Shown: positions 39,349 to 48,579, counted from the stretch's first letter. The stretch is 64,000 nt of DNA from Streptomyces hygroscopicus (GCF_026168105.1 NZ_LBMW01000003.1:248001-312000); one strand, 5' to 3'. The notes: a model not told the origin generated them from the sequence alone. Translations and numbers: made by a program.

Positions 39349-40284
39349 TCAGCGCGCAATCACCCAGCCCGGTGCCCAGGTCCCGGCGGCGTCCCGCCCG
39401 GCGGTTGTGGCGGCGAGGTGGGCGCGGAGGGTGGCCAGCGCTGGGTGGGGGTTGTCGCGGTGCCAGAGGAGCGAGTGCGGGTAGACGGGCGTCGGGTCGG
39501 TCACCGGGATGCGGCGCAGGCCGTGGTCGGCGGGCCAGACGAGGCGGGTCTGCTCGCCCATGAAGGTGGCCAGGGCCGGGGTGTCGGCGATGGTGTCGAG
39601 GAGCGCGTCGGAGCCGAAGTTGGGGCCGGCCGCCTCGATGGTGAGACCGAACTCGGCGACGAGGTCCTCGTAGTAGGCGGCCCACTCGGTACCGGGGACG
39701 ATGCCGGGCATCCAGATCCGGTGCCCGGCGAGCCGAGCGACGGTCACCGACCGGGCGCCCGCCAGCGCGTGGGCGGGGCCGGTGAGGAGCTGGAGCGGCT
39801 CGTCGAGTACCCGGACGGACTCGATGTCCTCGGGAAGGGGCCGGCCGGGCGCGGCGACGGCGCGGAAGGAGGCGTCGATCTCACCGGACCGGATGGCGGT
39901 GACGGCCGTCTCGATGTCGAACAGCCACACCACGTCGAGCTCGATCTCGGGGTGCGCGCGATGGAAGCCGCGCATCAGGCCCGACGCCGCGCCGCGCGAG
40001 GCGATCACGTCGACGCGCAGCGGACGGCGGCCAGGGAGCACGGACGCGACCGCGCGCTCGGCGACGCGCAGCAGTTCGCGCGCGTGGGGCAGGAACGCCT
40101 GCCCATCGATGGTGAGTTCGGCGCCGCGCGCGGTGCGGGTGAACAGCCGCACGCCGAGGCTGCGCTCCAGCGCGGCGACGCGCTTGGAGACAGCCTGCTG
40201 GGTGACCGCCAGCTCGGCGGCAGCCTCCTGGAACTGACCCGCATCGGCGGCGGCGACGAAGGTCCGGACGGTATCGAGGTCCAT
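39349..40284 (-). CDS. LysR-family transcriptional regulator
   Basis: This 311-residue protein starts with the LysR winged helix (MDLDTVRTFVAAADAGQFQEAAAELAVTQQAVSKRVAALE; SLGVRLFTRT) and has a periplasmic-binding-protein-like effector domain. It is divergent from a MFS exporter gene with 134 bp between them. That gap contains the palindrome CACAACCGATGGTTGTG next to this gene's start, the expected place for LysR autoregulation and control of the divergent gene. The effector is probably a substrate of the exporter. Confidence 0.92.
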   Translation of the reverse strand: MDLDTVRTFVAAADAGQFQEAAAELAVTQQAVSKRVAALERSLGVRLFTRTARGAELTIDGQAFLPHARELLRVAERAVASVLPGRRPLRVDVIASRGAASGLMRGFHRAHPEIELDVVWLFDIETAVTAIRSGEIDASFRAVAAPGRPLPEDIESVRVLDEPLQLLTGPAHALAGARSVTVARLAGHRIWMPGIVPGTEWAAYYEDLVAEFGLTIEAAGPNFGSDALLDTIADTPALATFMGEQTRLVWPADHGLRRIPVTDPTPVYPHSLLWHRDNPHPALATLRAHLAATTAGRDAAGTWAPGWVIAR

Positions 40285-40300
40285 AGCGACACCCTATGGG

Positions 40301-40317
40301 CACAACCGATGGTTGTG
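40301..40317. promoter_or_regulatory. LysR operator in the LysR/MFS divergent promoter
   Basis: CACAACCGATGGTTGTG is a perfect inverted repeat with 7-bp arms and a 3-bp centre, 17 bp upstream of the LysR start. Further GGTTGT half-sites occur near 40333 and 40385, which gives the several-site layout usual for LysR control. Confidence 0.7.
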
Positions 40318-40418
40318 GCCAGGCGGCCCTGCGGTTGTTTGACCCCCGGGTATGGTGCTCGCTTTGATGCTTCCGATCGCGGATCGGTTGTGCGGGCGAG
40401 CGGCGAGGGGCGGCGGGC

Positions 40419-41687
40419 ATGAGGAGCGGGCACCGGCTGGGACATCTGCTCGGACATCGGCTGGGGTGGCAGTTCGGGTGGCTGTGGGCAGCGTACGGGA
40501 CCAGCGCGCTCGGCACGTGGCTCGCCTTCGGCGCGTTCCCGCTGATCGCCGTCCGGGTGCTTGACGCCGGACCGGCCGAGGTCGCCGCGCTCTCCTCCGT
40601 GGGGGCTGCGGTGGGCGCGGCCGTGGCGGTGCCGCTCGGCCCGTGGGTGGAGTTCCGCCGCAAGCGGCCGGTGCTGATCGCGACGGACCTGGTGCGGTTC
40701 GCGGCGCTGCTGACGATCCCCGCCGCGTTCGCGCTCGGCGTGCTCACCTTCCTTCAGCTCCTGCTGGTCTCGGTCGTCGTCGCGGCCGCCGACATCACCT
40801 TCCGCGCCGCCTCCGGCGCCTACCTGAAGACGCTGCTGCCGGCCGAGGATCTGCTCGTCGCCAACGCCCGATTCGAGTCCACGGCCTGGACGACCACGAT
40901 CATCGGACCGCCGCTGGGCGGCGCGGTCATCGGGCTCCTCGGTCCGGTGGCAACGGTGGTGGCGGACGCGGTCAGTTACCTGCTCTCGGCCCTGGGCATC
41001 CGCGCGACGGGCGGGCACGAGCCGCGGCCTGAGCGTCGGGAAGCCGCGAGCATGCGGGCGCGGGACCTGCTCGACGGCTGGCGCTACATCCTCGCCGACG
41101 CGACGCTGCGACCGCTGTTCTTCAACACCGCCCTGTTCAACGGCCTGGTGATGGCCACCCAGCCGCTGCTGGCCGTCCTGATGCTCGGCCGACTCGGGTT
41201 CGCACCGTGGCAGTACGGCCTCGCCTTCGCCGCACCCTCGATCGGCGGGCTGCTCGGTTCGCGGCTGGCCCGACCGCTCGTCACCCGGTTCGGACAGCAC
41301 CAGGTCCTGGTCGCGGTCGGGACGCTGCGCGCGCTCTGGCCCGTCGGCCTGGCCTTCCTGGGACCGGGCACCAGGGGGCTGCTGCTGGTAATGGGCGTCG
41401 AGCTCGGACTCATCTTCTGCTGCGGGGTCTTCAACCCCGTCTACACCACCTACCGCCTCGAGCGCACCGCGACGGATCGGGTCGCCCGCACGCTGTCCGC
41501 CTGGGCGGTAACGACCAAGGCTTCGACGGCGCTGCTGACGGCCGTCTGGGGCGTGCTGGGCGGCCTGCTCGGCCCGCGTACGGCCATCGGCCTGGCCGGC
41601 GTGCTCCTGCTGGCGACCCCGCTGCTGCTCCCGCGACGGGCGGCAGCGCATTTCCCCGAGCCGGAACCGGCACCGAACCGCGCCTGA
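40419..41687 (+). CDS. MFS transporter (enterobactin/multidrug exporter-like)
   Basis: This 422-residue membrane protein has about 12 predicted helices. It begins with a cytoplasmic segment and WLWAAYGTSALGTWLAFGAFPLIAVRVL. The loop PLGPWVEFRRKRPVLIATDLVRF replaces the usual DRxxRR motif, and FESTAWTTTIIGPPLGGAVIGLLG is typical of MFS_3-type exporters. Substrates in this group include siderophores and macrolides; none can be assigned. Regulation is probably by the divergent LysR protein. The ATG has GAGGGG about 10 bases upstream. Confidence 0.88.
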   Translation: MRSGHRLGHLLGHRLGWQFGWLWAAYGTSALGTWLAFGAFPLIAVRVLDAGPAEVAALSSVGAAVGAAVAVPLGPWVEFRRKRPVLIATDLVRFAALLTIPAAFALGVLTFLQLLLVSVVVAAADITFRAASGAYLKTLLPAEDLLVANARFESTAWTTTIIGPPLGGAVIGLLGPVATVVADAVSYLLSALGIRATGGHEPRPERREAASMRARDLLDGWRYILADATLRPLFFNTALFNGLVMATQPLLAVLMLGRLGFAPWQYGLAFAAPSIGGLLGSRLARPLVTRFGQHQVLVAVGTLRALWPVGLAFLGPGTRGLLLVMGVELGLIFCCGVFNPVYTTYRLERTATDRVARTLSAWAVTTKASTALLTAVWGVLGGLLGPRTAIGLAGVLLLATPLLLPRRAAAHFPEPEPAPNRA

Positions 41688-42193
41688 CGGGCCGCCACGG
41701 CCGTCACCACGATCGGGCTGATTCAGGTTTGCTTCAGCCTTGATGACTGCGCATCGCCGCGCGAGCGAGGGCCACTGCCGCTGCGGGCTCCAGCCCGCAC
41801 CACGCGCTCCGATCGCCGTCGTGCACCTGCGAAGGACCGTACTTCGGACGTACTGGCAAGATCGGCCCGCAACGGCTGCAGAACCTGGTGAGAACCCCTC
41901 GCCTAGCGACCGCCGCTGACGCCTTGCGCGCCACGGTGCACAACGGTTGCTCCGGCCGCAAAAGGACGGCGATCGGCATGAGCCCGCAGCCCGCACCGGC
42001 GGCAGTCGCATCTGCCCGCATCGATCCTGGCTTTGCCTCCCGGCCGTCGAACCGCACCACCGGCACTCCCAGCGCCGTGCTCGGCACCACGTGGTGTGCC
42101 GTCCGGCTCCAGGGCGGCAAAATCGAGAGCGGGGGTGGCTGAAACTTGCCCAACCCGTGCGGACCTTCGCCTGTAACGGCCAGGGCGCCTGCC
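41688..42193. other. Intergenic region, no supported gene
   Basis: About 500 bp. Both strands are open for 80-160 codons (41888-42142 on +, 41734-42219 on -), but third-position G/C is lower than in real genes around it and no motif is visible. Confidence 0.45.
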
Positions 42194-42667
42194 ATGATCG
42201 CCATCATGGGGATAAACATCGCACCGGCCGCGGTGGTCGACTTCCACTCGGTCCTGACTGATCACTCCCGTTACTGGGGCGAACGCGACCTTCGGTCGCT
42301 GCACCTTCTGGCCCTGGTGCAGGAGTTCGGTTCCACTTGCTTGGTTGCCCGGGCCGAGGACGGAATCCGCGGGTACATCTTCGGGTTCGTCACCCCGGAC
42401 GGCACCGGGTACGTGCATCTGATCGCCACGCGGGATGATGCCCGTGGCACCGGTCTCGGGCGTCGTCTGTACACGGCGTTCGCTGAAGCAGCGGAACGTC
42501 AAGGTGCACGGAAGTTGAAGGCGATCACGTCAGTTGAGAACACCGGCTCGATCGCCTTTCATCGCAGCCTCGGCTTCGGCACGAAGATCGTCGACGACTA
42601 CAACGGCCCCGGCCGGGCTATGGCCGTCTTCCACCGCGATCTGTCGCTCAACGTCTCACGGCCCTGA
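42194..42667 (+). CDS. GNAT-family N-acetyltransferase
   Basis: This 157-residue protein has the GNAT core YVHLIATRDDARGTGLGRRLYTAFAEAAERQGARKLKAITSVENTGSIAFHRSLGF. It contains the R-x-x-G-x-G/A acetyl-CoA loop (DARGTGLG) and the Asn/Phe C-terminal motif. The start is uncertain: ATG at 42194 or 42206, with no good ribosome site for either. The substrate is unknown. An IS5-type fragment begins 60 bp downstream. Confidence 0.83.
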   Translation: MIAIMGINIAPAAVVDFHSVLTDHSRYWGERDLRSLHLLALVQEFGSTCLVARAEDGIRGYIFGFVTPDGTGYVHLIATRDDARGTGLGRRLYTAFAEAAERQGARKLKAITSVENTGSIAFHRSLGFGTKIVDDYNGPGRAMAVFHRDLSLNVSRP

Positions 42668-42726
42668 CCCACCAACCGTCACCGGTATCGCTCCCCAGGT
42701 CGTGAGTCGTGGGATGATCTTGGTTC

Positions 42727-43065
42727 GTGGCACGTGGAGATCTGACGGACGAGCAATGGGCGGTGCTGGAGCCGTTGTTGCCGAGGGGCAAGAACCCCGG
42801 CCGTCCGCTGACGTGGGCTCGGCGCCAGCTGATCGACGGCATACGGTTCCGGATCCGCACCGGTGTCCCGTGGCGGGACATGCCCGCCGAGTACGGACCC
42901 TGGGGTCGGGTGTACGACCTGTTCCGTCGATGGCAGCGGGACGGCGCCTGGCATCGGACCTTCACCGCGTTGCAGGCCCGGGCGGATGCCAAGGAGCTGA
43001 TCACCTGGGACACTGGTCCGACGACAACGCGAACACCCGGACTCGCCTACCGCAGGTGGGGTTGA
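42727..43065 (+). pseudogene. IS5-family transposase, 5' fragment
   Basis: The frame starts at a GTG and reads MARGDLTDEQWAVLEPLLPRG, RRQLIDGIRFRIRTGVPWRDMP and VYDLFRRWQRDGAWHRTFTALQARADAKELITWD, the N-terminal DUF4096-type domain of Streptomyces IS5 transposases. After about residue 97 the sequence leaves the family, and the catalytic DDE domain is missing. The fragment runs into the 3' end of the convergent GNAT gene at 43001. Confidence 0.85.
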
Positions 43066-43534
43066 CGGTCTCACGGACCGGATGCATCCCTAGTTTGGTC
43101 ATGATCCGTTCGGAGGCGTCGTTGCCCACTTGAGTGATGCTGACGAGCCGCTCCAGCCCTCGCTCTTCGAACCCGAACCGTACAGCGGCCGCAGCGGCCT
43201 CCGTGGCCAAGCCCTGCCCCCAGTGGGAACGTCCCAGCCGCCAGCCGACCTCAACGGCCGGCAGTACCTCCGGCAAGAAGTCGGGCACCGAAAGGCCGGT
43301 GAACCCGGCCAGCTCGCCAGTGGACCGTATCTCCACGGCGAACAGGCCGAAGCCCTGTGACTCCCACTCGCTCTCCCATGCCTGGACCCCGCCGCGAGTC
43401 TGCTGTTCGTCACGGACGCTGCCGTCACGGATCCACCGCATGACCTCGGGGTCGGCATTGATGGCAGCCATGGGCGCAACGTCTTCCTCGCGCCAGCGAC
43501 GCAGGATCAAACGGGGAGTCTCAAGCGTGACCAT
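43001..43534 (-). CDS. GNAT-family N-acetyltransferase (RimJ/RimL type)
   Basis: This 177-residue protein starts VTLETPRLILRRWREEDVAPMAAINADPEVMRWI. It contains VEVGWRLGRSHWGQGLATEAAAAAVRFGFEE (acetyl-CoA loop) and RLVSITQVGNDASERIMTKLGMHPVRE, the standard RimL layout. The ATG at 43534 starts the fold, with AGGA upstream. Its last 20-25 codons (VRVFALSSDQCPR) overlap the truncated IS5 gene on the other strand, so the native C-terminus may have been replaced at the insertion junction. Confidence 0.88.
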   Translation of the reverse strand: MVTLETPRLILRRWREEDVAPMAAINADPEVMRWIRDGSVRDEQQTRGGVQAWESEWESQGFGLFAVEIRSTGELAGFTGLSVPDFLPEVLPAVEVGWRLGRSHWGQGLATEAAAAAVRFGFEERGLERLVSITQVGNDASERIMTKLGMHPVRETVNPTCGRRVRVFALSSDQCPR

Positions 43535-43738
43535 CCAATCATCCTGGATCACACATGGGCTCTCCGCCATCCTCACCAGGCACTTTCGATACACGCCCTA
43601 GCCGGACCGGCAACATCGCGGTGAGGGGCACGCTGCCCAGTGACCCACTGTACTTGGGCGGCGCCTGCGGGTCGGGCGAGATCAGGCAAGGCTGGGGACA
43701 TGAACTCCAGGAGCCATGCCCGTTGTTCTCGTGGCAGC

Positions 43739-44038
43739 CGCGCCGAGGGCGTCGACATCTCCGAGGACGCCTTGGCGCAGGCCGGCCAGGCAGCCAGCCA
43801 CCTCGGCGTCCATGAGCGCCTGGTCCTTCACCACCAGGACGCCGGAGCCCATGTTTCCCCACAGCCGTTCGACCTGGTGCTCAGCGTCGGGGCCACGCAT
43901 GCTTTCGGCGGACTGCTCGCCACACTCGCAGCGGCCCGCACACGCCTGGCCCCCGGCGGCCGCGTCCTGATCGGTGAGGGGTTCTGGGACCGAGAGCCTT
44001 CCCGGGAGGCCAAGGAAATGCTCCCCGAAGTTCGGCTT
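43739..44038 (+). pseudogene. SAM-dependent methyltransferase, central fragment
   Basis: The text GVDISEDALAQAGQAASHLGVHERLVLHHQDAGAHVSPQPFDLVLSVGATHAFGGLLATLAAARTRLAPGGRVLIGEGFWDREPSREAKEML is the centre of a class I methyltransferase, with motif II-type GVDIS and FDLVLSVGATHAFGG. The N-terminal SAM-binding glycine loop is missing or out of frame, and after EML the sequence decays. Surrounding bases 43537-44260 show no other gene. Confidence 0.75.
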
Positions 44039-44260
44039 CGTCCTCGAACTACGATGGCTTCGGGGCGTTCAGAGGCGGCCGAGTTCGAAGCAGGCACCAG
44101 CGCGGACGAGGCGACGAGGTGGGGTGCGTTCACAGCCCGCCATCGCTGCTGGGCTGGCGCGGCGAAGTTGAAGATCATCGCCACGGTGGCGGTGCGGGAG
44201 CCGACCGCCTCGGGTGACCTTGGACCGTGGCCGGGCGGTGGACCAGTTGGAGGTCTGAGC

Positions 44261-45235
44261 TCAGATCCAGTCCTTGCGCTTGAAGACCAGGTAGAGCACC
44301 ACAGATCCGACAGCCATGACGCCGGTGGACGTGAGGAAGCCGGCATGGGTATTGAAGCCCGGATATGGCACGTTCTGTCCGTAGAAGCCTGTGACGGCGG
44401 TGGGCACAGCGATGATCGACGCCCAACTGGTCACCTTCTTCATGATCAGGTTCATGCGGTTGCCCTGAACGGTCAGATTGGTCTCCATGATCGAGGTGAT
44501 CATGTCCCGCAGCGATTCGGTCCACTCGGTGGCCCTGAGGACGTGGTCATAGACGTCCTGGTAGTAGGGGAGCAGCGGCTCGGCGACGATGTGCAGGTCG
44601 CGCCGCAGAAGACTGTTGACGACTTCCCGCATCGGCAGGACCACGCGACGTAGCCTGGTCAGGTTCTTGCGCAGTGCGTAGGAGTCACGCTGGACGGAGT
44701 CCATCTGCTCGCGTCCCTCGTCGAAGAGTAGGTCTTCAACTGCTTCGATGCGGTCGTCCAGGTCCTGGACGGCGTCGAAATGGCCGTCGACTATGTGGTC
44801 CAGGAGCCCGTGCAGGAGGAACCCCACCCCGTACTTGGCAAGATCGCTGTTGTTGTCCCAGCGTTCGACGACCTTCTCGATGTCGAAGCGGTCGTCCGGG
44901 CGGATGGTGATCAATGCCGTGGGCGTGATGAACACTGACAACTCGCTCGCCGTCAGCCGGCCGCTGCTCTTGTCCGTGCTCACGGCGTATGCGCTGAGGA
45001 AGGCGTGGGTGCGGTAGCGGTCCAGCTTGGGTCGCTGGTGCTCGTGACGTGCGTCCTCCACCGCGAGTTCGTGCAGACCGAACTCTTCGCTGATCATGGC
45101 GAAGTCGGCGGAACACGGGTCGCACAGGTCGAGCCAGACCGCCACGTCGGGATCATTCACGTATTCGGAGATGTCGGCGGTCGGGAAGTCTTCCAGGACC
45201 AGGTTTCCGCCGCGGTAGAGTCGTGTTCGAGTCAT
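44261..45235 (-). CDS. corA: CorA-family divalent cation transporter with a GQN loop
   Basis: This 324-residue protein has the CorA cytoplasmic funnel (WLDLCDPCSADFAMISEEFGLHELAVEDARHEHQRPKLDRY) and long stalk helices. Two C-terminal membrane helices flank the pore loop GFYGQNVPYPGF. Classical CorA has GMN at this point; here it is GQN. This occurs in divergent CorA/ZntB-like members and may change ion preference. The ATG at 45235 starts at the family's usual N-terminus; the frame further upstream (to 45709) shows no family features. Magnesium or cobalt uptake is likely but other metals are possible. Confidence 0.88.
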   Translation of the reverse strand: MTRTRLYRGGNLVLEDFPTADISEYVNDPDVAVWLDLCDPCSADFAMISEEFGLHELAVEDARHEHQRPKLDRYRTHAFLSAYAVSTDKSSGRLTASELSVFITPTALITIRPDDRFDIEKVVERWDNNSDLAKYGVGFLLHGLLDHIVDGHFDAVQDLDDRIEAVEDLLFDEGREQMDSVQRDSYALRKNLTRLRRVVLPMREVVNSLLRRDLHIVAEPLLPYYQDVYDHVLRATEWTESLRDMITSIMETNLTVQGNRMNLIMKKVTSWASIIAVPTAVTGFYGQNVPYPGFNTHAGFLTSTGVMAVGSVVLYLVFKRKDWI

Positions 45236-45785
45236 GGCGCGGCACCCTAAGGCCCGCTGGTAAGAAGTCCTCACCGGTTCGTGTGGTCCCGCCCGGGCTT
45301 GGCGCCCTGGGCGTCGGCATGGATGGCTCAAGCGGTTCTTCGGCGCCGGTGGGACTGCGCCTGCTATGTGTGCGTCGGGAGTACAAGCCTGTCGCGCGGG
45401 AGCCCGGTGCAGGCCCAGCCGAATTACTTGCCCTATTGCGCAGGCCGGTAAGTGCATGGTGTGAACGGGGGCGACGATTTGAACATCAGTGTCGGCGGGG
45501 CCGCTGGTGGGATGCTCGGCGAGGAGCAGGGGCGGCCGCGCCGGCCGTGTCGTCCCGCGCAACGGCCAGGGGGCTGGGGCTGCCGGGTCGCGGGCCGCGC
45601 GGACCCGCCGGGGCGAGCCGAAGGCGTCGTCCTGGCGCCAGTACCGTGATCTGATCGTCATGACCCGCAGCCACCAGCAGGCCGACCCGAGATGGACGAG
45701 CGCTGCCACCCCTGAGCCCAGCGCCGCTCCTCTGTAGGTGGGTGTGGCCGGCCTGCCGGGCTCGGCGAGCGGGGGGTGCTCGCGG
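45236..45785. other. Intergenic region, nothing recognised
   Basis: About 550 bp between corA and the convergent end of the MFS gene's operon. All six frames have open stretches, but none carries a family motif or a plausible start. Confidence 0.45.
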
Positions 45786-47207
45786 TCATCCGGGGGCGTT
45801 CGCTGTGGCGTGTGGTGGGTCGGGTGCGAGGCGGGCGGCGACGCGTTCGGCGGTGGCGGCGGCCCAGCGGCTGGAGGTCACGATGCCGAGGATCGCGATG
45901 GCCCCTCCGCAGCCGGCGATGATCCACCAGGACGCCGGGCGGGCCCCGGAGGCGACCGTGGCGCCGATCACCGCGATGCCGAGGGAGGAGCCGACCTGCC
46001 GGCTGGTGGCGGCGACCGCGGCGGCCACCCCGGCCTGGGCGCGCGGCATGCCGGACACCGCCGTGTACGTGATCGGTGCGTTGACGAAGCCGAAGCCGAG
46101 ACCGAACAGGGCGTAAGTGACATACAGCAGGGTGTCGGACGGGTGGGCGGAGCGCGTGGCGGCTGTGGCCAGTACACCGCCGGCGGGGATGCCGGTCCCC
46201 GCGAGCAGGAGCGGAATCCGCGGACCGCGGCTGCCCACGATCCGCCCGGACAGCGGCGGGCACACCAGGGACAGCACCGCCATCGGCAGCAGGTGCAGCC
46301 CTGCGTCCAGGGCGCTCAGCCCCACCACCCGTTGCAGATAGAGGGTGTTGGCGAAGAGGAAGCCGCCGAGCGCGGCGAACGCGAACACAGCTGTCGCGGT
46401 GGCCCCACTGAAGGGTGCACTGCCGAAGAGCCGCGGTTCGATCAGCGGTTCGGCACGCAGGTTCTCATACGGTACAAAGGCGGCCAGCGCGCCCGCCGCG
46501 GCGACCAGGCAGGCCACGATCGGCAGAGAGGTCCAGCCCTCGGCGGGCGCCTCGATGATCGCGTACGTCAGTGTGCCGAGCAGGACGGTCACCAGCAACT
46601 GGCCGACCGGGTCGGCCCGTCGGACCAGCCCCGCGCGGGACTCCGGGACGTACCGTGCGGTGAGTGCCAGCGCGGCCAGCCCGATCGGCACATTCAGCCA
46701 GAACACCGATCGCCACCCGCCTGACTCCACCAGCACGCCGCCGAGGACCGGCCCGGCCGCCATGCTGAGGCCGACGACCCCGCCCCACACGCCGATGGCC
46801 CGTGCCCGATCCCGGGGTTCGGTGAAGGTGTTGGCGAGGATGGCCATGGCGACGGGAGTGAGCATGCTGCCGCCCACCGCCTGCACAGTACGGAAGACCA
46901 CCAGCCACCCCGTGGTGGGCGCCAGGCTGCACAAGCCGGACCCGACGGTGAACAGCACGAGGCCGAGCCGGAAGATCCGCCGACGTCCGACGCGGTCGGC
47001 GGTGGCACCGGCGAGGGTCAGCAGCGAGGCCAGCACGATGGTGTACGCGTCGAGCGTCCACTGCAGGCCGGAGACGGAGGAGCTCAGGTCCCGCTGCATC
47101 GAGGGCAGGGCGACGTTGAGGATGGTGACATCGAGGCTGACCAGGAGGACGCTCAGGCAGCAGACGGCCAGGACCGGGGCGCGCCGTCCGTGTCCGGGGA
47201 CTGGCAT
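45786..47207 (-). CDS. MFS drug exporter, DHA2 (EmrB/QacA) family
   Basis: This 473-residue exporter has the family motifs LLVSLDVTILNVALPSMQRDLSSS (motif D1), GATADRVGRRRIF (motif A) and GGSMLTPVAMAILANTFTEPRDRARAIGVWGGVVGLSMAAGPVLGGVLVESGGWRSVFWLNVPIG (motif C region). The length suits 14 membrane helices. It probably exports a drug or toxic metabolite. The ATG at 47207 starts at motif D1. The hydrolase gene ends 14 bp upstream, so it is the last gene of the cupin-hydrolase-MFS set controlled by the divergent TetR. Confidence 0.9.
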   Translation of the reverse strand: MPVPGHGRRAPVLAVCCLSVLLVSLDVTILNVALPSMQRDLSSSVSGLQWTLDAYTIVLASLLTLAGATADRVGRRRIFRLGLVLFTVGSGLCSLAPTTGWLVVFRTVQAVGGSMLTPVAMAILANTFTEPRDRARAIGVWGGVVGLSMAAGPVLGGVLVESGGWRSVFWLNVPIGLAALALTARYVPESRAGLVRRADPVGQLLVTVLLGTLTYAIIEAPAEGWTSLPIVACLVAAAGALAAFVPYENLRAEPLIEPRLFGSAPFSGATATAVFAFAALGGFLFANTLYLQRVVGLSALDAGLHLLPMAVLSLVCPPLSGRIVGSRGPRIPLLLAGTGIPAGGVLATAATRSAHPSDTLLYVTYALFGLGFGFVNAPITYTAVSGMPRAQAGVAAAVAATSRQVGSSLGIAVIGATVASGARPASWWIIAGCGGAIAILGIVTSSRWAAATAERVAARLAPDPPHATANAPG

Positions 47208-47221
47208 GGAGGTTCCCCTGC

Positions 47222-48040
47222 TCAATCGTTTGGCCGGTTGGCGGCGTGGAGGTCGGCGAAGTCCCATACCGTCGAGAGGAGTTGCTCGGGGGTCTCGATC
47301 TGGGGCATGTGGCCGGTGCGAAGGAGGAGTTCGAACCGGGAGCCGGGGATGGCGGCGGCGTACGCGCGTCCGTACGCGGTGTCGACGACCTGGTCGCTCT
47401 CGCCCCATGCGACGAGGACCGGGTTCGTGACCTTGGCCAGGCGCTCGCGGAGGCTGGGGTCGGCCATGGCGTGCGGGCCCGAATAGACCTGCAGTGCCGC
47501 CCGGTTGGCGACCGCCGCCGCGCGCTGCTCGTCGGAGAACGTGCTGGGGTCGATGCGGAACTTCTCGGCATCGTGGAAGGAGAGAGCGGACAGCTCGGTG
47601 GGCGTCAGGGTGAAGGGGTCGGCGACCGGGTGCTCGGGGACGTGGATGCCGGCGGCGTTGACGAGGACCACGCTGGTGATCCGGTCGCTGCCGAGCAGGG
47701 CCATCTCGGCGGCGATCCAGCCGCCTATGGAGTTGCCGACGACGGTGACGTCGCTCAGGCCGAGTTCGTCCAGCAGCCGTTTGTAGACCTGGGCGAGGGT
47801 GGGAACGTCGGTCAGCCAGTCGGGCCTGGCGGTGCCGCCGAAGCCGGGGTGGACGGGGGTGATGACGCGGGCCGGCCGCTGGTCGGCGAGGAGCCCGGCG
47901 AACCCGGCGACGGTCTGCGGGCCGCCGCCGCCGTGCAGGAGCAGGAATGGGTGGCCCTTGCCCCGCTCGTCGACGCTGAAGGCCAGGTCGATGTCGCCGG
48001 AGTCGAGGGTGAGGGTGATGGTGCGGGCGGTGCTGGTCAT
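47222..48040 (-). CDS. Alpha/beta hydrolase
   Basis: This 272-residue alpha/beta-hydrolase fold protein has an oxyanion-hole stretch (PFLLLHGGGGPQTVAGF), the nucleophile elbow GNSIGG (catalytic Ser), the acid in WGESDQVVD and the catalytic His in LLRTGHMPQIETP. The family covers esterases, C-C hydrolases and lactonases, so the substrate is open. It lies between the cupin gene (49 bp gap) and the MFS exporter (14 bp gap). Confidence 0.9.
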   Translation of the reverse strand: MTSTARTITLTLDSGDIDLAFSVDERGKGHPFLLLHGGGGPQTVAGFAGLLADQRPARVITPVHPGFGGTARPDWLTDVPTLAQVYKRLLDELGLSDVTVVGNSIGGWIAAEMALLGSDRITSVVLVNAAGIHVPEHPVADPFTLTPTELSALSFHDAEKFRIDPSTFSDEQRAAAVANRAALQVYSGPHAMADPSLRERLAKVTNPVLVAWGESDQVVDTAYGRAYAAAIPGSRFELLLRTGHMPQIETPEQLLSTVWDFADLHAANRPND

Positions 48041-48089
48041 GGAGGTCTCCGAATCGGTTACCGGTGTGTGGGGTCGGTGACGTGAGCCG

Positions 48090-48548
48090 TTACGCGTAGC
48101 CGGTGGCCGGAACGGTGGCGTACCGGCTCATCGCCTCGACCGTCGCCTGCGGGGTCAGATCCTGACCGCCGGCGATCATGTCCCGCAGGTCGCGGAAGTA
48201 CTGCACGTACAGGTCGGGCGTGAAGGTGTTGAGCATCACCGCGGGCTCGTCACCGGGGTTGGCGAAGGTGTGCGGGGCGCCGGGCGGGATCATCGCGAGC
48301 GTGCCGGCCGGTGCGACGTGGGTCGTCTCGCCGACGGTGAAGTGCACGGTGCCGGAGACGACGTAGAAGCCCTCGTCGTGCTGGGCGTGGCGGTGCTGCG
48401 GGGGCCCTTCGGTGTGCGGGGCGAGGGTGATCTCGCCGATCCCGAGGCGGTGCCCGGTGGTGCTGCCGTCCTCAAGGATGCGGATTTGCGCCGGCCCCAG
48501 GCGGATCGTCTCGCCGTCGTCTGGGCCGATCAGGGAAGCCTCGTTCAT
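48090..48548 (-). CDS. Cupin-domain protein
   Basis: This 152-residue single-domain cupin has motif 1 (GPPQHRHAQHDEGFYVVSGTVHF; G(X)5HxH(X)3,4E(X)6G) and motif 2 (PPGAPHTFANPGDEPAVML). The metal-binding residues H, H, E and H are present. It could be a small dioxygenase, isomerase or sugar/ligand-binding protein. It is divergent from the TetR gene, with a palindromic operator 14 bp upstream of its start, so it is very likely TetR-controlled. Confidence 0.9.
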   Translation of the reverse strand: MNEASLIGPDDGETIRLGPAQIRILEDGSTTGHRLGIGEITLAPHTEGPPQHRHAQHDEGFYVVSGTVHFTVGETTHVAPAGTLAMIPPGAPHTFANPGDEPAVMLNTFTPDLYVQYFRDLRDMIAGGQDLTPQATVEAMSRYATVPATGYA

Positions 48549-48561
48549 TGCCCTCTCCTTC

Positions 48562-48579
48562 GTGAGAGTCAGCTCTCAC
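48562..48579. promoter_or_regulatory. TetR operator between cupin and TetR genes
   Basis: GTGAGAGTCAGCTCTCAC has 7-bp inverted arms around a 4-bp centre, just upstream of the cupin start. Related half-sites (AGAGAG near 48590, CTCTCA near 48630) lie towards the TetR gene. Confidence 0.75.

Noticed and set aside
41734..42219. A minus-strand protein of about 160 residues, and a plus-strand 84-residue protein on the same DNA
   Set aside because: Third-position G/C sampled on the minus strand is near 74%, below that of real genes here, and neither has a motif or a ribosome site.
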